A model generated the notes under the pieces. That model was given only the letters and a program-made list of their open reading frames with translations, did not search any database and was not told where the DNA came from. From assembly GCF_002960445.1 (NCBI RefSeq), contig NZ_POJD01000142.1, positions 62,001 to 126,000 of the forward strand: a stretch of DNA of 64,000 nt, read 5' to 3'. Of the stretch, positions 48,240 to 57,497 are shown one piece after another. Positions within the stretch are counted from its first letter, which is position 1, and the number at the start of each line of letters is the position of its first letter. This stretch comes from Streptococcus suis (GTDB lineage Bacteria; Bacillota; Bacilli; Lactobacillales; Streptococcaceae). The translations under genes and the position numbers were made by a program.

Positions 48240-49625
48240 GTGTTTATCAGAGAACAAGCTTGGATTAGACTTGCCACGATCATAGAGGCAATCATAGTTG
48301 TCACATCTGTATTTCTAATAATTAGTTTATCTCAGATTGTTGATATAACTGTTTTAGATTTAAAATTTTCGTTACTGGTTCTACCTTGGATAATCATTTT
48401 TTATATTTTCTTGAGTAGAGCTTTTGATACCCATGTATATTATAACCGAACAGTAAAGGGCGATATTCTAAACTCCTTTTTTGTCCAACTATTCTTTTTG
48501 GGTGGCTTATCAATGGTTAGTCTTCCATTTCTAGGTTCATTTCCTTTTTCTGTAGTATCATTTATTCATATTCTTACTCTAGGAACGTTTTTATCTAGCC
48601 TAGTACATCTCATTATTTTTAAAATCTATGAGAGCAAAGTGAACAGAAAACGCCTTTTGATAGTAGGGAAAGAAGCTGATGTACTTGCAGCTTGGAAGAA
48701 TTTTCAAGCATCTAGTGAGCCCTTGCATAAAGTAACCCACTTGGTAGTTAATAACTATTTGGAATCTATCAGGAAAGTTGTAGATGAGATTGATGCTGTT
48801 TATATCGCAGGGGACATTGAAAGTAAGACGAGATTAGCGATTTATGACTACTTGATTTCTCAAGATAAAATCCTCTTTCTGACAACTAATGTTGAAAATT
48901 CAATCGCTATTAACGCACAGTTGTTTAATATTTCTGACGAGAGTATGATTCAACTTTCACCATATTGTCTATTTGTTGGTCAAGGATTTGTAAAACGGAC
49001 CTTGGATTTTCTTATGGCAGGTCTTTTGTTGCTTTTATCAAGCCCGATTTTCGTCTTAACGGCAATTCTGATTAAGTTAGAAAGTCCAGGACCAATCTTT
49101 TATCGTCAAGATAGAGTAACAAAGGGAAATCGTGTATTTTCAATCTTAAAATTTCGGTCAATGAGAGAGGATGCAGAGCAAAACTCAGGACCTGTTTTAG
49201 CTCGTGCAAATGACAACCGTGTGACACGAATTGGTAAGTTTATTCGCAGAACTCGAATTGACGAGTTACCGCAGTTGATAAATGTTTTAAAAGGAGATAT
49301 GTCCATGGTCGGACCACGACCAGAACGGCCGTTTTTTGTTGAGCAGTTTATCCAAGAAAATAACTATTACTCGCTCCGCCATAATGTCCCAGCAGGTATT
49401 ACAGGTTACGCGCAAGTCTATGGAAAATATACGTCTGATTTTCAGAGTAAATTGAAATTTGATTTGCTATACATCAAGCAATATTCTATCCTGCTAGATG
49501 TTAAGTTATTACTAAAAACCTTTGTCATACTTCTCGATAAGACAAGTTCTCGCGGGAAATCAGAGGAAAATGATAAAGAAATAAATCTGGAGAAACTTGC
49601 TGAAACTATCAAAATACTGACCTAG
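48240..49625 (+). CDS. Polyprenyl-phosphate sugar-1-phosphate transferase (initiating enzyme)
   Basis: The 461-residue membrane protein has four or five N-terminal helices, a Rossmann-like middle (RKRLLIVGKEADVLAAWKNF), and a C-terminal bacterial sugar transferase domain. The domain shows KRTLDFLMAG, ILIKLESPGPIFYRQDRV, LKFRSMREDAE, RTRIDELPQL and MVGPRPERPFFVEQ. This full-length WbaP/CpsE type starts repeat-unit assembly by placing a hexose-1-phosphate on undecaprenyl phosphate. The GTG at 48240 is the likely start, with a weak purine-rich site upstream. Its position near the end of the locus, not after the kinase gene, is unusual. Confidence 0.88.
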   Translation: MFIREQAWIRLATIIEAIIVVTSVFLIISLSQIVDITVLDLKFSLLVLPWIIIFYIFLSRAFDTHVYYNRTVKGDILNSFFVQLFFLGGLSMVSLPFLGSFPFSVVSFIHILTLGTFLSSLVHLIIFKIYESKVNRKRLLIVGKEADVLAAWKNFQASSEPLHKVTHLVVNNYLESIRKVVDEIDAVYIAGDIESKTRLAIYDYLISQDKILFLTTNVENSIAINAQLFNISDESMIQLSPYCLFVGQGFVKRTLDFLMAGLLLLLSSPIFVLTAILIKLESPGPIFYRQDRVTKGNRVFSILKFRSMREDAEQNSGPVLARANDNRVTRIGKFIRRTRIDELPQLINVLKGDMSMVGPRPERPFFVEQFIQENNYYSLRHNVPAGITGYAQVYGKYTSDFQSKLKFDLLYIKQYSILLDVKLLLKTFVILLDKTSSRGKSEENDKEINLEKLAETIKILT

Positions 49626-49690
49626 TTTTCAAAATTTGTAACTGCAGGTATTAGAGAATGCTCTATTGATTGAGAGATGAGGAAATGTTT

Positions 49691-50977
49691 ATGAACCAAG
49701 CATTAGAACAAAATAATGACAGTAGAAATCAGATGACTGATATAGCAAAGCCTGCAAATACCATCGCCGTTGTTGGTTTGGGCTATGTAGGAATGTCCAT
49801 TGCAGTTCTGTTAGCGCAAAATAATAAGGTTTACGCTGTTGATATCCAGGAAGAACGAGTTGAGAAGGTGCGGTCTAAAAAATCTCCAATCCAGGATGAT
49901 TATATCGAACGATTTTTAAAAGAGGAAACCTTATTCTTAGAAGCGACAACAGATGCTGCATCAGCCTATAAAGCAGCTGATTTCGTGGTGATTGCTACTC
50001 CGACCAATTATGACGATAAGACTAATTATTTCGATACAAGCTATGTTGAAAGTGTTATAAAAGAAGTCTTGGCAGTAAATCCTAATGCCCTCATGATTGT
50101 GAAGTCAACAGTTCCAGTAGGTTTTACATTGAGTGTGCGTCAAAAATACAAAACTGAGAACATTGTCTTTAGCCCAGAATTTCTTAGAGAATCGAAAGCA
50201 CTCTACGATAATCTCTTTCCATCTCGTATCATCGTTTCCACAGAAATGACAGACTCTCCTAAGACGAAAATGGCTGCTCAATTATTTGGTGATTTACTGG
50301 CACAGGCTGCCCAGAAAACTGATATCCCAATATTGATAATGGGTGCCACGGAAGCAGAGGCTGTTAAGCTTTTTTCCAATACCTATTTAGCCTTACGAGT
50401 TTCTTACTTCAATGAGTTGGATACTTATGCGGAACTGAATAATTTACGGGCAGAAGACATTATTAAGGGTGTTGGTTTAGATACGCGAATTGGTCAGCAT
50501 TACAACAACCCTTCGTTTGGTTATGGTGGCTATTGTTTGCCTAAGGATACCAAACAATTACTTGCCAATTATCAGCAAGTTCCACAAAACATGATTTCAG
50601 CTATTGTTGAAGCCAATAGGACCCGAAAAGATTTTATTGCGGAACAAGTGATTAAATTTGCTGAGAAAAATCATGCTACTGCCAGTGATAAACCAGTAAT
50701 TGTGGGTGTTTACCGTCTGACGATGAAAACAAACTCGGATAATTTTAGGCAAAGTTCCATTCAGGGTGTGATGAAACGTCTTCAGAAAAAGGGAGTAGAT
50801 TTAATCATCTATGAACCAACTCTTCCCGATAACTCATTTTTTGAAGGGTGGAAAGTGGTGAATGACATCAAGCGTTTTAAGCAACAAACAACGGTCATTA
50901 TTGCCAACCGCTTCGAAGAATGTTTGCAGGATGTTGAAAATAAAGTCTATTCTAGGGATATTTTCAGAAGAGATTGA
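49691..50977 (+). CDS. ugd: UDP-glucose 6-dehydrogenase
   Basis: The 428-residue protein oxidises UDP-glucose to UDP-glucuronate. It has the NAD-binding [40 protein letters not shown], and the catalytic-cysteine loop [19 protein letters not shown]. This implies an acidic repeat unit if the donor is used here. The ATG at 49691 was chosen for its AGGA at seven bases; the in-frame TTG at 49670 has none. It is the last gene of the locus, followed by a terminator. A related UDP-sugar dehydrogenase activity cannot be excluded. Confidence 0.88.
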   Translation: MNQALEQNNDSRNQMTDIAKPANTIAVVGLGYVGMSIAVLLAQNNKVYAVDIQEERVEKVRSKKSPIQDDYIERFLKEETLFLEATTDAASAYKAADFVVIATPTNYDDKTNYFDTSYVESVIKEVLAVNPNALMIVKSTVPVGFTLSVRQKYKTENIVFSPEFLRESKALYDNLFPSRIIVSTEMTDSPKTKMAAQLFGDLLAQAAQKTDIPILIMGATEAEAVKLFSNTYLALRVSYFNELDTYAELNNLRAEDIIKGVGLDTRIGQHYNNPSFGYGGYCLPKDTKQLLANYQQVPQNMISAIVEANRTRKDFIAEQVIKFAEKNHATASDKPVIVGVYRLTMKTNSDNFRQSSIQGVMKRLQKKGVDLIIYEPTLPDNSFFEGWKVVNDIKRFKQQTTVIIANRFEECLQDVENKVYSRDIFRRD

Positions 50978-50999
50978 TGTGTATCATTTCAATCTACAT

Positions 51000-51035
51000 G
51001 AAGGGCTAGCACTTGCAAGCTCTTCTATTTTTTTG
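51000..51035 (+). terminator. Terminator at the end of the polysaccharide locus
   Basis: An imperfect stem GAAGGGCTAGC against GCAAGCTCTTC is followed by ATTTTTTT. Confidence 0.65.
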
Positions 51036-51061
51036 TAGAATAGTAAAAGTGAGGTTTGAAA

Positions 51062-51295
51062 ATGAGTAAAAAAGATAAAAAAATTGAAATTCAAATTGAA
51101 GATAGTAAAGTCTTGGTCAATAAGGAAGAATTTGCTGGTTACCGCTTGGTAATTGGTAAAAAAGTTATCGGTGAAATTGCAGAATTGGCAGAAAATAATT
51201 TTGCTGTTGTAAAAAATGGCAATACTGAAAGCTTTTATAAAAAACTAGAAAAAGCAGTCGGAAATATTATTGAAAATTATAATTTAAGTCACTAA
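51062..51295 (+). CDS. DUF2969 small protein
   Basis: The 77-residue protein begins MSKKDKKIEIQIEDSKVLVN and has alternating charged and hydrophobic strands, with no signal or membrane segment. It matches the small DUF2969 family of streptococci; its function is unknown. The ATG at 51062 has GAGGT a few bases upstream. It lies between the polysaccharide terminator and tRNA-Tyr. A stem-loop (AGTCACTATT/AATAGTGACT, 51307-51334) follows directly. Confidence 0.82.
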   Translation: MSKKDKKIEIQIEDSKVLVNKEEFAGYRLVIGKKVIGEIAELAENNFAVVKNGNTESFYKKLEKAVGNIIENYNLSH

Positions 51296-51347
51296 AAGGC
51301 TTGAAATAGTCACTATTTTATGTTAGAATAGTGACTGTTGGTGCTAT

Positions 51348-51428
51348 GGAAAGATAGCGAAGAGGCTAAACGCGGCGGACTGTAAATCCGCTCCTTCGGG
51401 TTCGGGGGTTCGAATCCCTCTCTTTCCA
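51348..51428 (+). tRNA. tRNA-Tyr (GTA)
   Basis: An 81-base class II tRNA with acceptor arms GGAAAGA and TCTTTCC, anticodon loop CTGTAAA (GTA), a long variable arm (CGCTCCTTCGGGTTCG region) and the T loop GGTTCGAATCC. CCA is not encoded. Confidence 0.95.
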
Positions 51429-51460
51429 TTGAACAGGATACAAAGGACTTTAAGAAATCT

Positions 51461-51672
51461 ATATGAAAATAGGAAACTGACGCAGTGTACCAAACACACA
51501 AGGAAGTTTATCTTTTTCACTAGGATTTTAGTCCGTGTTCATTTAAGATACGAGAGATGTTCTGGTTTACCAGAAATTTCTGTAGAAAATTAGGAGGCTG
51601 ACGCTGAGTGTTCACACTCAAGGAAGGCTATCTATTTTCCTAAGAAATTAATCTCGAGTTCAATTTCTTGGG
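51461..51672 (+). repeat. Two diverged hairpin repeats between tRNA genes
   Basis: Copies at about 51461-51545 and 51580-51672 share GAAAAT-AGGA--CTGACGC, a GTGT/ACAC hairpin, CAAGGAAG--TATCT-TTTC-CTA and a closing GTTC. The central stems differ in sequence yet both pair (CAGTGT/ACACAC region versus TGAGTGT/ACACTCA). There is no reading frame. The 275 bases between tRNA-Tyr and tRNA-Gln hold nothing else. Confidence 0.6.
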
Positions 51673-51703
51673 ATTAGTAAATAAATGAATTGTATCTATA
51701 TTT

Positions 51704-51775
51704 TGGGGTATCGCCAAGCGGTAAGGCAAGGGACTTTGACTCCCTCATGCGTTGGTTCGAATCCAGCTACCCCAG
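51704..51775 (+). tRNA. tRNA-Gln (TTG)
   Basis: A 72-base tRNA with acceptor arms TGGGGTA and TACCCCA, anticodon loop CTTTGAC (TTG) and T loop GGTTCGAATCC. CCA is not encoded. Confidence 0.95.
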
Positions 51776-51863
51776 TCAAGGTACTAGATAAAATCTAGTT
51801 CGTCAAAGATGTCTAATTGTTGTTGTCCTTGCGTGTGCCTTAAATAAAATATATTTTATGTTG

Positions 51864-51875
51864 GGTCGAAAGACC
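51864..51875 (+). promoter_or_regulatory. Small hairpin in the rpsA leader
   Basis: GGTC and GACC close a GAAA tetraloop 24 bases before the rpsA start. The strong GGAGG follows. It may help regulate rpsA, but this is a guess from position. Confidence 0.35.
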
Positions 51876-51898
51876 TGATTGTCGGAGGTTTTTTTATA

Positions 51899-53104
51899 AT
51901 GAACGAATTTGAAGATTTGTTGAACAGTGTAAGTGAAGTTACACCTGGTGATGTGGTAACTGCAGAAGTATTGACAGTTGATGCTGGTCAAGCTAACGTA
52001 GCTATTTCAGGTACTGGTGTAGAAGGCGTATTGACTCTTCGTGAGTTGACAAACGACCGTGATGCTGACATCAACGACCTTGTTAAAGTTGGTGAAACAC
52101 TTGAGTTGCTTGTACTTCGCCAAGTTGTTGGTAAAGATACAGACACTGTTACATATCTTGTATCTAAAAAACGTTTGGAAGCACGCAAAGCATGGGACAA
52201 ACTTGTTGGTCGTGAAGAAGAAGTTGTTACAGTTAAAGTAACTCGCGCTGTCAAAGGTGGTCTTGCAGTTGAATTTGAAGGTCTTCGTGGATTTATCCCA
52301 GCTTCAATGATCGACAGCCGTTTCACTCGTAACACTGAGCGTTTCGTAGGTCAAGAATTTGATGCTAAAATCAAAGAAGTTGATCCAGCTGAGAACCGCT
52401 TCATCTTGTCACGTCGTGAAGTTGTTGAAGCTGCAGCTGCGTCAGCACGTGCAGAAGTATTTGGTAAATTGGCAGTTGGTGAAGTTGTAACTGGTAAAGT
52501 TGCACGTATCACTAGCTTCGGTGCCTTCATCGACCTTGGTGGTGTTGATGGTTTGGTTCACTTGACTGAATTGTCACACGAGCGTAACGTATCTCCTAAA
52601 TCAGCTGTAACTGTTGGTGAAGAAGTAGAAGTTAAAGTTCTTGCAATCGACGAAGTCGAAGGTCGCGTATCATTGTCATTGAAAGCTACACAGCCTGGTC
52701 CATGGGATGGCGTTGAGCAAAAATTGGCAGCTGGTGACGTTATCGAAGGTAAAGTAAAACGCTTGACTGACTTCGGTGCATTCGTTGAAGTATTACCAGG
52801 TATCGATGGTTTGGTACACATTTCACAAATTTCACACAAACGTGTTGAAAATCCAAAAGATGCTTTGTCAGTAGGTCAAGAAGTAACTGTTAAAGTTCTT
52901 GAAGTGAATGCTGCTGATGAGCGTGTATCACTTTCTATCAAAGCTTTGGAAGAGCGTCCAGCAGCTGCTGAAGGCGAAGAAAAAGCTGAAAAACGTGCTC
53001 CACGTCCACGTCGTCAAAAACGTGAAGAAAAACGTGATTACGAATTGCCAGAAACTCAATCTGGTTTCTCAATGGCTGACCTTTTTGGTGACATTGAATT
53101 GTAA
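51899..53104 (+). CDS. rpsA: Ribosomal protein S1 (four S1 domains)
   Basis: S1 helps bind mRNA to the small ribosomal subunit. The 401-residue protein has four S1 RNA-binding domains, starting near residues 14, 100, 190 and 275; the last two open [20 protein letters not shown] and [20 protein letters not shown]. The C-terminus is basic ([15 protein letters not shown]). This shorter four-domain form is usual in Gram-positives, unlike the six-domain E. coli protein. Codon use is strongly biased to favoured codons, as expected for high expression. GGAGG precedes the ATG. A hairpin terminator at 53112-53136 follows. Confidence 0.95.
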   Translation: MNEFEDLLNSVSEVTPGDVVTAEVLTVDAGQANVAISGTGVEGVLTLRELTNDRDADINDLVKVGETLELLVLRQVVGKDTDTVTYLVSKKRLEARKAWDKLVGREEEVVTVKVTRAVKGGLAVEFEGLRGFIPASMIDSRFTRNTERFVGQEFDAKIKEVDPAENRFILSRREVVEAAAASARAEVFGKLAVGEVVTGKVARITSFGAFIDLGGVDGLVHLTELSHERNVSPKSAVTVGEEVEVKVLAIDEVEGRVSLSLKATQPGPWDGVEQKLAAGDVIEGKVKRLTDFGAFVEVLPGIDGLVHISQISHKRVENPKDALSVGQEVTVKVLEVNAADERVSLSIKALEERPAAAEGEEKAEKRAPRPRRQKREEKRDYELPETQSGFSMADLFGDIEL

Positions 53105-53111
53105 TTCATAT

Positions 53112-53136
53112 AAAAACTTGCCTTGTGCAAGTTTTT
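53112..53136 (+). terminator. Terminator after rpsA
   Basis: AAAAACTTG and CAAGTTTTT form a perfect nine-pair stem around CCTTGTG. Confidence 0.85.
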
Positions 53137-53140
53137 CCTT

Positions 53141-53214
53141 TCCACCCTTAGTGTAATGGATATCACGTAAGATTCCGGTTCTTGAGATGGGGGTTCGATT
53201 CCCTCAGGGTGGAT
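53141..53214 (+). tRNA. tRNA-Arg (CCG)
   Basis: A 74-base tRNA with acceptor arms TCCACCC and GGGTGGA, anticodon loop TTCCGGT (CCG) and T loop GGTTCGATTCC. It starts five bases after the rpsA terminator. Confidence 0.93.
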
Positions 53215-53220
53215 AAGTTT

Positions 53221-53245
53221 TAAGCCTGAATGAACAGGCTTTTTT
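53221..53245 (+). terminator. Terminator after tRNA-Arg
   Basis: AAGCCTG and CAGGCTT around AATGAA, followed by TTTTG. Confidence 0.8.
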
Positions 53246-53271
53246 GTTTTATTAATTACGGAGGTTGTGAG

Positions 53272-54300
53272 ATGTTACATTTTGAAAATGATTACAACAA
53301 AGGTGCTCACCCAGTCCTGCTTGAAGCCTTGGTTGCTAGCAACCAAGAAGGTTTATCTGGCTATGGAACGGATAAATATACCCAATCTGCTATCGAAAAA
53401 ATTAGACTTGCGACCAACTGTCCTCACGCACAGGTTACTTTTTTGGCAGGTGGTACGCAGACCAATCAAATCCTTATTTCTTCAATGTTAGCTTCTTATG
53501 AGGGTGTGATTGCCGCAGATACAGGCCATATTTCTACACATGAGGCTGGCGCCATTGAATTTTCTGGTCACAAGGTGTTGACACTGCCGCATCATGAAGG
53601 GAAAATAACGGCAAGCGAGGTTGATAACTTCATCAAAGATTTCTATGCTGATACTAACCATGCTCATATGGTTCATCCAGGAATGGTTTATATTTCCCAC
53701 CCGACTGAATATGGTACGCTTTATAGCAAAACAGAGCTAGAGGACTTGTCCCAAGTTTGCCGGCAGCACAATATTCCGTTCTTTTTAGACGGTGCTCGCT
53801 TGGGTTATGGGCTTGCTGCACGCGATACGGATCTTGATTTGCAGGCCATAGCAGAGCTGACAGATGTCTTCTACATTGGCGGGACAAAACTTGGTGCCTT
53901 GTTGGGAGAAGCTCTTGTATTTACAAAGAATAATCAGCCAAAGCATTTTGTATCTATTGTCAAACATCACGGTGCCTTGTTAGCTAAGGGACGATTGATT
54001 GGGGTCCAGTTTGATCGATTGTTCACTGATGACTTGTATCTTGAATTGGGGCGTCATGCTATCGCAATGGCAGAGCAACTCACACAGATTTTGGAAGAAA
54101 AAGGATTTCAATTCTACCTCAAATCACCAACCAATCAGCAGTTTGTCATCGTCAAAAATGAAGAGTTGCCTAAACTGACTGAAGCAGGAATTGCTTATAG
54201 TTTCTGGGAAAAATATGACGAGAATCACAGTATCATCCGCTTTGCAACTAGTTGGTCAACTAACCAAGAAGATATTGATGATTTAAGAAAAATACTTTAG
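53272..54300 (+). CDS. Low-specificity L-threonine aldolase-like enzyme
   Basis: The 342-residue PLP enzyme belongs to the beta-eliminating lyase/threonine aldolase family. It has FENDYNKGAHPVLLEAL at the start, TFLAGGTQTNQILISSML, the aspartate-bearing FFLDGARLGYGLAAR and the PLP-lysine motif FYIGGTKLGALLGEAL near residue 210. It would cleave threonine or allo-threonine to glycine and acetaldehyde; the exact substrate is not certain. The ATG at 53272 follows GGAGG at good spacing; an upstream in-frame codon at 53230 lies in the terminator. It stands alone. Confidence 0.87.
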   Translation: MLHFENDYNKGAHPVLLEALVASNQEGLSGYGTDKYTQSAIEKIRLATNCPHAQVTFLAGGTQTNQILISSMLASYEGVIAADTGHISTHEAGAIEFSGHKVLTLPHHEGKITASEVDNFIKDFYADTNHAHMVHPGMVYISHPTEYGTLYSKTELEDLSQVCRQHNIPFFLDGARLGYGLAARDTDLDLQAIAELTDVFYIGGTKLGALLGEALVFTKNNQPKHFVSIVKHHGALLAKGRLIGVQFDRLFTDDLYLELGRHAIAMAEQLTQILEEKGFQFYLKSPTNQQFVIVKNEELPKLTEAGIAYSFWEKYDENHSIIRFATSWSTNQEDIDDLRKIL

Positions 54301-54309
54301 AAAACTAAA

Positions 54310-54492
54310 AAGAGGCTGGGACAAAAGTCCTGGCCTCACTAGTTTTTTCTAAATAGTTAAACTTGATGCAGTGGTTGAGTGGGCTATCATTCGCTGATGT
54401 TATCAGCTTTTATAGTCCTACTCAACTGTGCGGAGCTGGGCTAACGGCTCATCGAACCCTTCGGGTTACCGATTTTTGTCCCACTCTCTTTT
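54310..54492 (+). repeat. Intergenic repeat with inverted ends, overlapping a minus-strand gene end
   Basis: It begins GAGGCTGGGACAAAAGTCC and ends TTTTTGTCCCACTCTC, so the ends pair (GGGACAAAA with TTTTGTCCC). Inside are GAGTGGG/CCTACTC and CGAACCCTTCGGGTT hairpins. The style is that of dispersed repeats common in streptococci. The last 27 bases code the C-terminus of the minus-strand membrane protein. It also serves as the terminator region for the threonine aldolase gene. Confidence 0.7.
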
Positions 54493-54861
54493 CATCTGTA
54501 AATAGTGATAGCGATAGACGGTATAGCGTTCAATAAGGCGGTAGCCTATTCCACCTAAAATAGCTTTGATGATAAAGACAAGGTGTTTTGATAGGGGTGC
54601 CTGGACAGTCAATCCGAAAAGGATACCCAAGATAATCCAAGCAAGTACCGCCCACCATAACTCTTTGAATAGAGTGTATTGTCCATCTCTTTCTTTGACT
54701 TCATTCGATACTCTAACTGCACAGCTAGATAAGATAACTATGGGAAGAAGAGAACTGGTGTTAAACGGTTCTGGTAAAAATGATGCTAGCAGGAAGATTT
54801 CAATGAATGAAAATAGCAACAACCAAATTAAAATAGGTATTCTAAGAATAAAACATTTCAT
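54466..54861 (-). CDS. Hypothetical membrane protein
   Basis: The 131-residue protein has an N-terminal helix (ILIWLLLFSFIEIFLLASFL), a second (LLPIVILSSCAV) and a third (LWWAVLAWIILGILFGLTVQ), then an amphipathic end with RYTVYRYHYLQMKREWDKNR. No family is recognised. The last nine codons lie in a dispersed repeat, so its natural end may differ. It is isolated on the minus strand between two plus-strand genes. Confidence 0.65.
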   Translation of the reverse strand: MKCFILRIPILIWLLLFSFIEIFLLASFLPEPFNTSSLLPIVILSSCAVRVSNEVKERDGQYTLFKELWWAVLAWIILGILFGLTVQAPLSKHLVFIIKAILGGIGYRLIERYTVYRYHYLQMKREWDKNR

Positions 54862-54960
54862 ACAGCACCTCCTAGATTTAGTATATCAAACCAAGAGCAG
54901 TTGTGCAAATATTTATCTGGTTATTCTTGGGAAGAACTTGTGGATGCCAACTTGTACCAT

Positions 54961-55027
54961 AGTAAGTTCTACCTTATTTCTTTGTCTCAGTCTAATTTCC
55001 AGTTTTTAAGACAGACTAGAACTTACT
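54961..55027 (+). promoter_or_regulatory. Inverted repeat upstream of the cysteine desulfurase gene
   Basis: AGTAAGTTCTA (54961-54971) and TAGAACTTACT (55017-55027) are perfect complements, with weaker inner pairing (GTCTCAGTCT with AGACAGACT). It lies about 110 bases before the gene. It could be a terminator for read-through or a regulatory fold; no known class is recognised. Little else is seen in 54862-55134. Confidence 0.35.
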
Positions 55028-55134
55028 TTTGGAATTTAGCATCATAAAAAACCAAGTTTAAAACTATCTTAAAGATTGGCGAAAGGCATGAAAACGTGAT
55101 AAAATAGGACTATTGCAAACAAAGGAATGAAGAA

Positions 55135-56277
55135 ATGATTTATTTTGACAACGCAGCCACGACCCAGGTATACCCAGAAGTATTGAAGACCTATACGGAA
55201 GTGGCAACAAAAATTTGGGGCAACCCCTCTAGTCTGCATAATCTTGGTAGCCAGGCAACACGGATTTTAGAGGCATCTCGTAAGCAAATCGCAGAACTCC
55301 TCGGCAAGGACAGCAAGGAAATCTTTTTCACCTCAGGTGGTACGGAAGGTGATAACTGGGTCATCAAGGGCGTGGCTTTTGAAAAGGCACACCTGGGTAA
55401 GCATATTATCGTATCAGCTATTGAACACCCAGCCGTAAAAGAGTCAGCTCTTTGGCTCAAAACACAAGGTTTTGAGGTGGATTTGGCTCCGGTCAATGCC
55501 CAAGGTTTTGTCGATGTTTCAGCCTTAGAAAGCTTGATTCGTCCAGATACCACACTCATTTCTGTCATGGCCGTCAACAATGAAATTGGTGCTATTCAGC
55601 CCATTCAGGAAATTTCACAACTCCTAGCTGATAAGCCAACCATTTCCTTCCATGTGGATGCGGTTCAAGCAATTGGCAAGGTGCCAACGGAAGCGTATCT
55701 AACAGACCGAGTTGATTTTGCTAGTTTTTCAGGTCACAAATTCCACTCTGTCAGAGGAGTAGGCTTCGTCTATGTCAAAGCAGGCAAAAAAATCGCTCCG
55801 CTATTGACAGGAGGGGGACAGGAAAGCGACAAACGCTCAACCACGGAAAATGTGGCTGGCATTGCTGCAACAGCTAAGGCGCTCCGCTTGACCTTGGACA
55901 AGGCAGCAGATAGCCAGAAGCGACTGGCAGCCATGAAGCAAATTCTGGTGGATGAATTGGGGAACTATGCTGATGTGACAGTCTTTTCTGGACTAGAGGA
56001 CTTCGTGCCCAACATTGTGACCTTCGGGATTAAGAACATTCGTGGCGAAGTCATCGTCCATGCCTTTGAAGACCACCAGATTTATATTTCGACCACATCA
56101 GCCTGCTCGTCCAAGGCTGGAAAACCGGCTGGAACCCTGATTGCCATGGGAGTACCGCAGAAGCTGGCTCAAACTGCCGTCCGTATCAGCTTGGATGATG
56201 ACAACGATATGGGACAAATTGAACAATTTCTCACCATTTTCAAACAAATTTATCAAAACACACAGAAAGTAAGGTAG
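55135..56277 (+). CDS. Cysteine desulfurase (NifS/IscS family), partner of ThiI
   Basis: The 380-residue PLP enzyme takes sulfur from cysteine and passes it on. It has [43 protein letters not shown], the PLP-lysine [15 protein letters not shown] and the catalytic-cysteine loop [15 protein letters not shown]. It ends one base before thiI, the 4-thiouridine synthase gene, so it is probably the dedicated sulfur donor, as NifZ is in Bacillus. Many streptococci also have another desulfurase in the suf cluster. Length is normal. Confidence 0.92.
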   Translation: MIYFDNAATTQVYPEVLKTYTEVATKIWGNPSSLHNLGSQATRILEASRKQIAELLGKDSKEIFFTSGGTEGDNWVIKGVAFEKAHLGKHIIVSAIEHPAVKESALWLKTQGFEVDLAPVNAQGFVDVSALESLIRPDTTLISVMAVNNEIGAIQPIQEISQLLADKPTISFHVDAVQAIGKVPTEAYLTDRVDFASFSGHKFHSVRGVGFVYVKAGKKIAPLLTGGGQESDKRSTTENVAGIAATAKALRLTLDKAADSQKRLAAMKQILVDELGNYADVTVFSGLEDFVPNIVTFGIKNIRGEVIVHAFEDHQIYISTTSACSSKAGKPAGTLIAMGVPQKLAQTAVRISLDDDNDMGQIEQFLTIFKQIYQNTQKVR

Positions 56278-56278
56278 T

Positions 56279-57496
56279 ATGAACTATTCAGAAATTATGA
56301 TTCGCTATGGCGAATTGTCAACCAAAGGGAAAAACAAGATGCGGTTTGTCAACAAACTGCGTAACAACATCAAGCACGTCCTTTCAGTCTATCCAGAAGT
56401 GACCGTTTATTTTGACCGTGACCGTGGTCATGTCTATTTGAATGGGGCGGATTATCAGGAAGTTTCAGCTTCTTTGAAGAAGATTTTTGGTATCCAAAAT
56501 TTTGCACCGTCTTATAAGATTGAAAAATCAGTTCCAGCCTTGAAAGAAGCGGTTGTGGAGATTATGCAGTCTATTTACAAGGAAGGGATGACCTTCAAGA
56601 TTGCGGCACGTCGTAGCGACCACAGTTTTGAATTGGACAGTCGTGACCTCAACCAAGTCCTTGGCGATGCGGTCTTCACAGCTATTCCAAATGTACAGGT
56701 ACAGATGAAGTCACCAGATATTACCTTGCGGGTGGAAATCCGTCCGGATGCTGCCTATATTTCCCATGAAGAAATCAAGGGGGCAGGTGGTCTGCCAGTT
56801 GGAACATCTGGAAAAGGAACGCTTATGTTATCAGGTGGTATTGATTCGCCTGTTGCGGGCTATTTAGCACTGAAACGTGGGGTTGAAATCGAAGCCCTGC
56901 ACTTTGCTAGCCCTCCATATACTAGCCCAGGTGCTCTTAAAAAAGCACATGATTTGACCCGTAAACTGACAGTCTTTGGTGGCAATATTACATTTATTGA
57001 GGTACCATTTACTGAAATTCAGGAAGAAATCAAGGAAAAGGCCCCTGAAGCCTACTTGATGACCTTGACCCGTCGTTTCATGATGCGAATTACAGACCGA
57101 GTTCGTGAAGAGCGTGGTGCTATGGTTATTATCAATGGCGAAAGTCTAGGACAGGTGGCAAGTCAGACCTTGGAATCTATGCAGGCTATCAATGCGGTGA
57201 CAAATACACCTGTTATCCGTCCAGTCGTTACCATGGACAAGCTGGAAATTATTGATATTGCGCAAGAAATTGATACCTTTGATATTTCCATCCAGCCATT
57301 TGAAGATTGTTGTACCATCTTTGCACCAGACCGTCCAAAGACTAATCCTAAGATTAAAAATGTCGAGCAATACGAAGCCCGCATGGATGTAGAAGGTTTG
57401 GTGGAACGAGCTGTGGCTGGGATTATCGTAACTGAAATCACACCGAAAGAAGAAGTGCAAGACGAGGTCGATAGCCTGATTGAGGAGTTGTTGTAG
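56279..57496 (+). CDS. thiI: tRNA 4-thiouridine synthase ThiI
   Basis: ThiI adenylates U8 of tRNA and inserts sulfur. The 405-residue protein has the N-terminal ferredoxin-like region, the THUMP domain ([20 protein letters not shown]) and the PP-loop ATPase motif [19 protein letters not shown] near residue 182. It lacks the C-terminal rhodanese domain of the E. coli protein, as usual in Gram-positives. Its start lies one base after the desulfurase stop. Its last 51 codons are repeated, in diverged form, at 58723-58875. Confidence 0.95.
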   Translation: MNYSEIMIRYGELSTKGKNKMRFVNKLRNNIKHVLSVYPEVTVYFDRDRGHVYLNGADYQEVSASLKKIFGIQNFAPSYKIEKSVPALKEAVVEIMQSIYKEGMTFKIAARRSDHSFELDSRDLNQVLGDAVFTAIPNVQVQMKSPDITLRVEIRPDAAYISHEEIKGAGGLPVGTSGKGTLMLSGGIDSPVAGYLALKRGVEIEALHFASPPYTSPGALKKAHDLTRKLTVFGGNITFIEVPFTEIQEEIKEKAPEAYLMTLTRRFMMRITDRVREERGAMVIINGESLGQVASQTLESMQAINAVTNTPVIRPVVTMDKLEIIDIAQEIDTFDISIQPFEDCCTIFAPDRPKTNPKIKNVEQYEARMDVEGLVERAVAGIIVTEITPKEEVQDEVDSLIEELL

Positions 57497-57497
57497 C

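Noticed and set aside
51313-51501. Minus-strand frame with MEREGFEPPNPKERIYSPP
   Set aside because: It is the antisense of tRNA-Tyr, a classic false protein prediction over tRNA genes.
54566-55009. 147-codon plus-strand frame antisense to the small membrane protein
   Set aside because: It has no ribosome-binding site or domain; the minus-strand frame has proper membrane helices. The choice is not certain, since neither has a known family.
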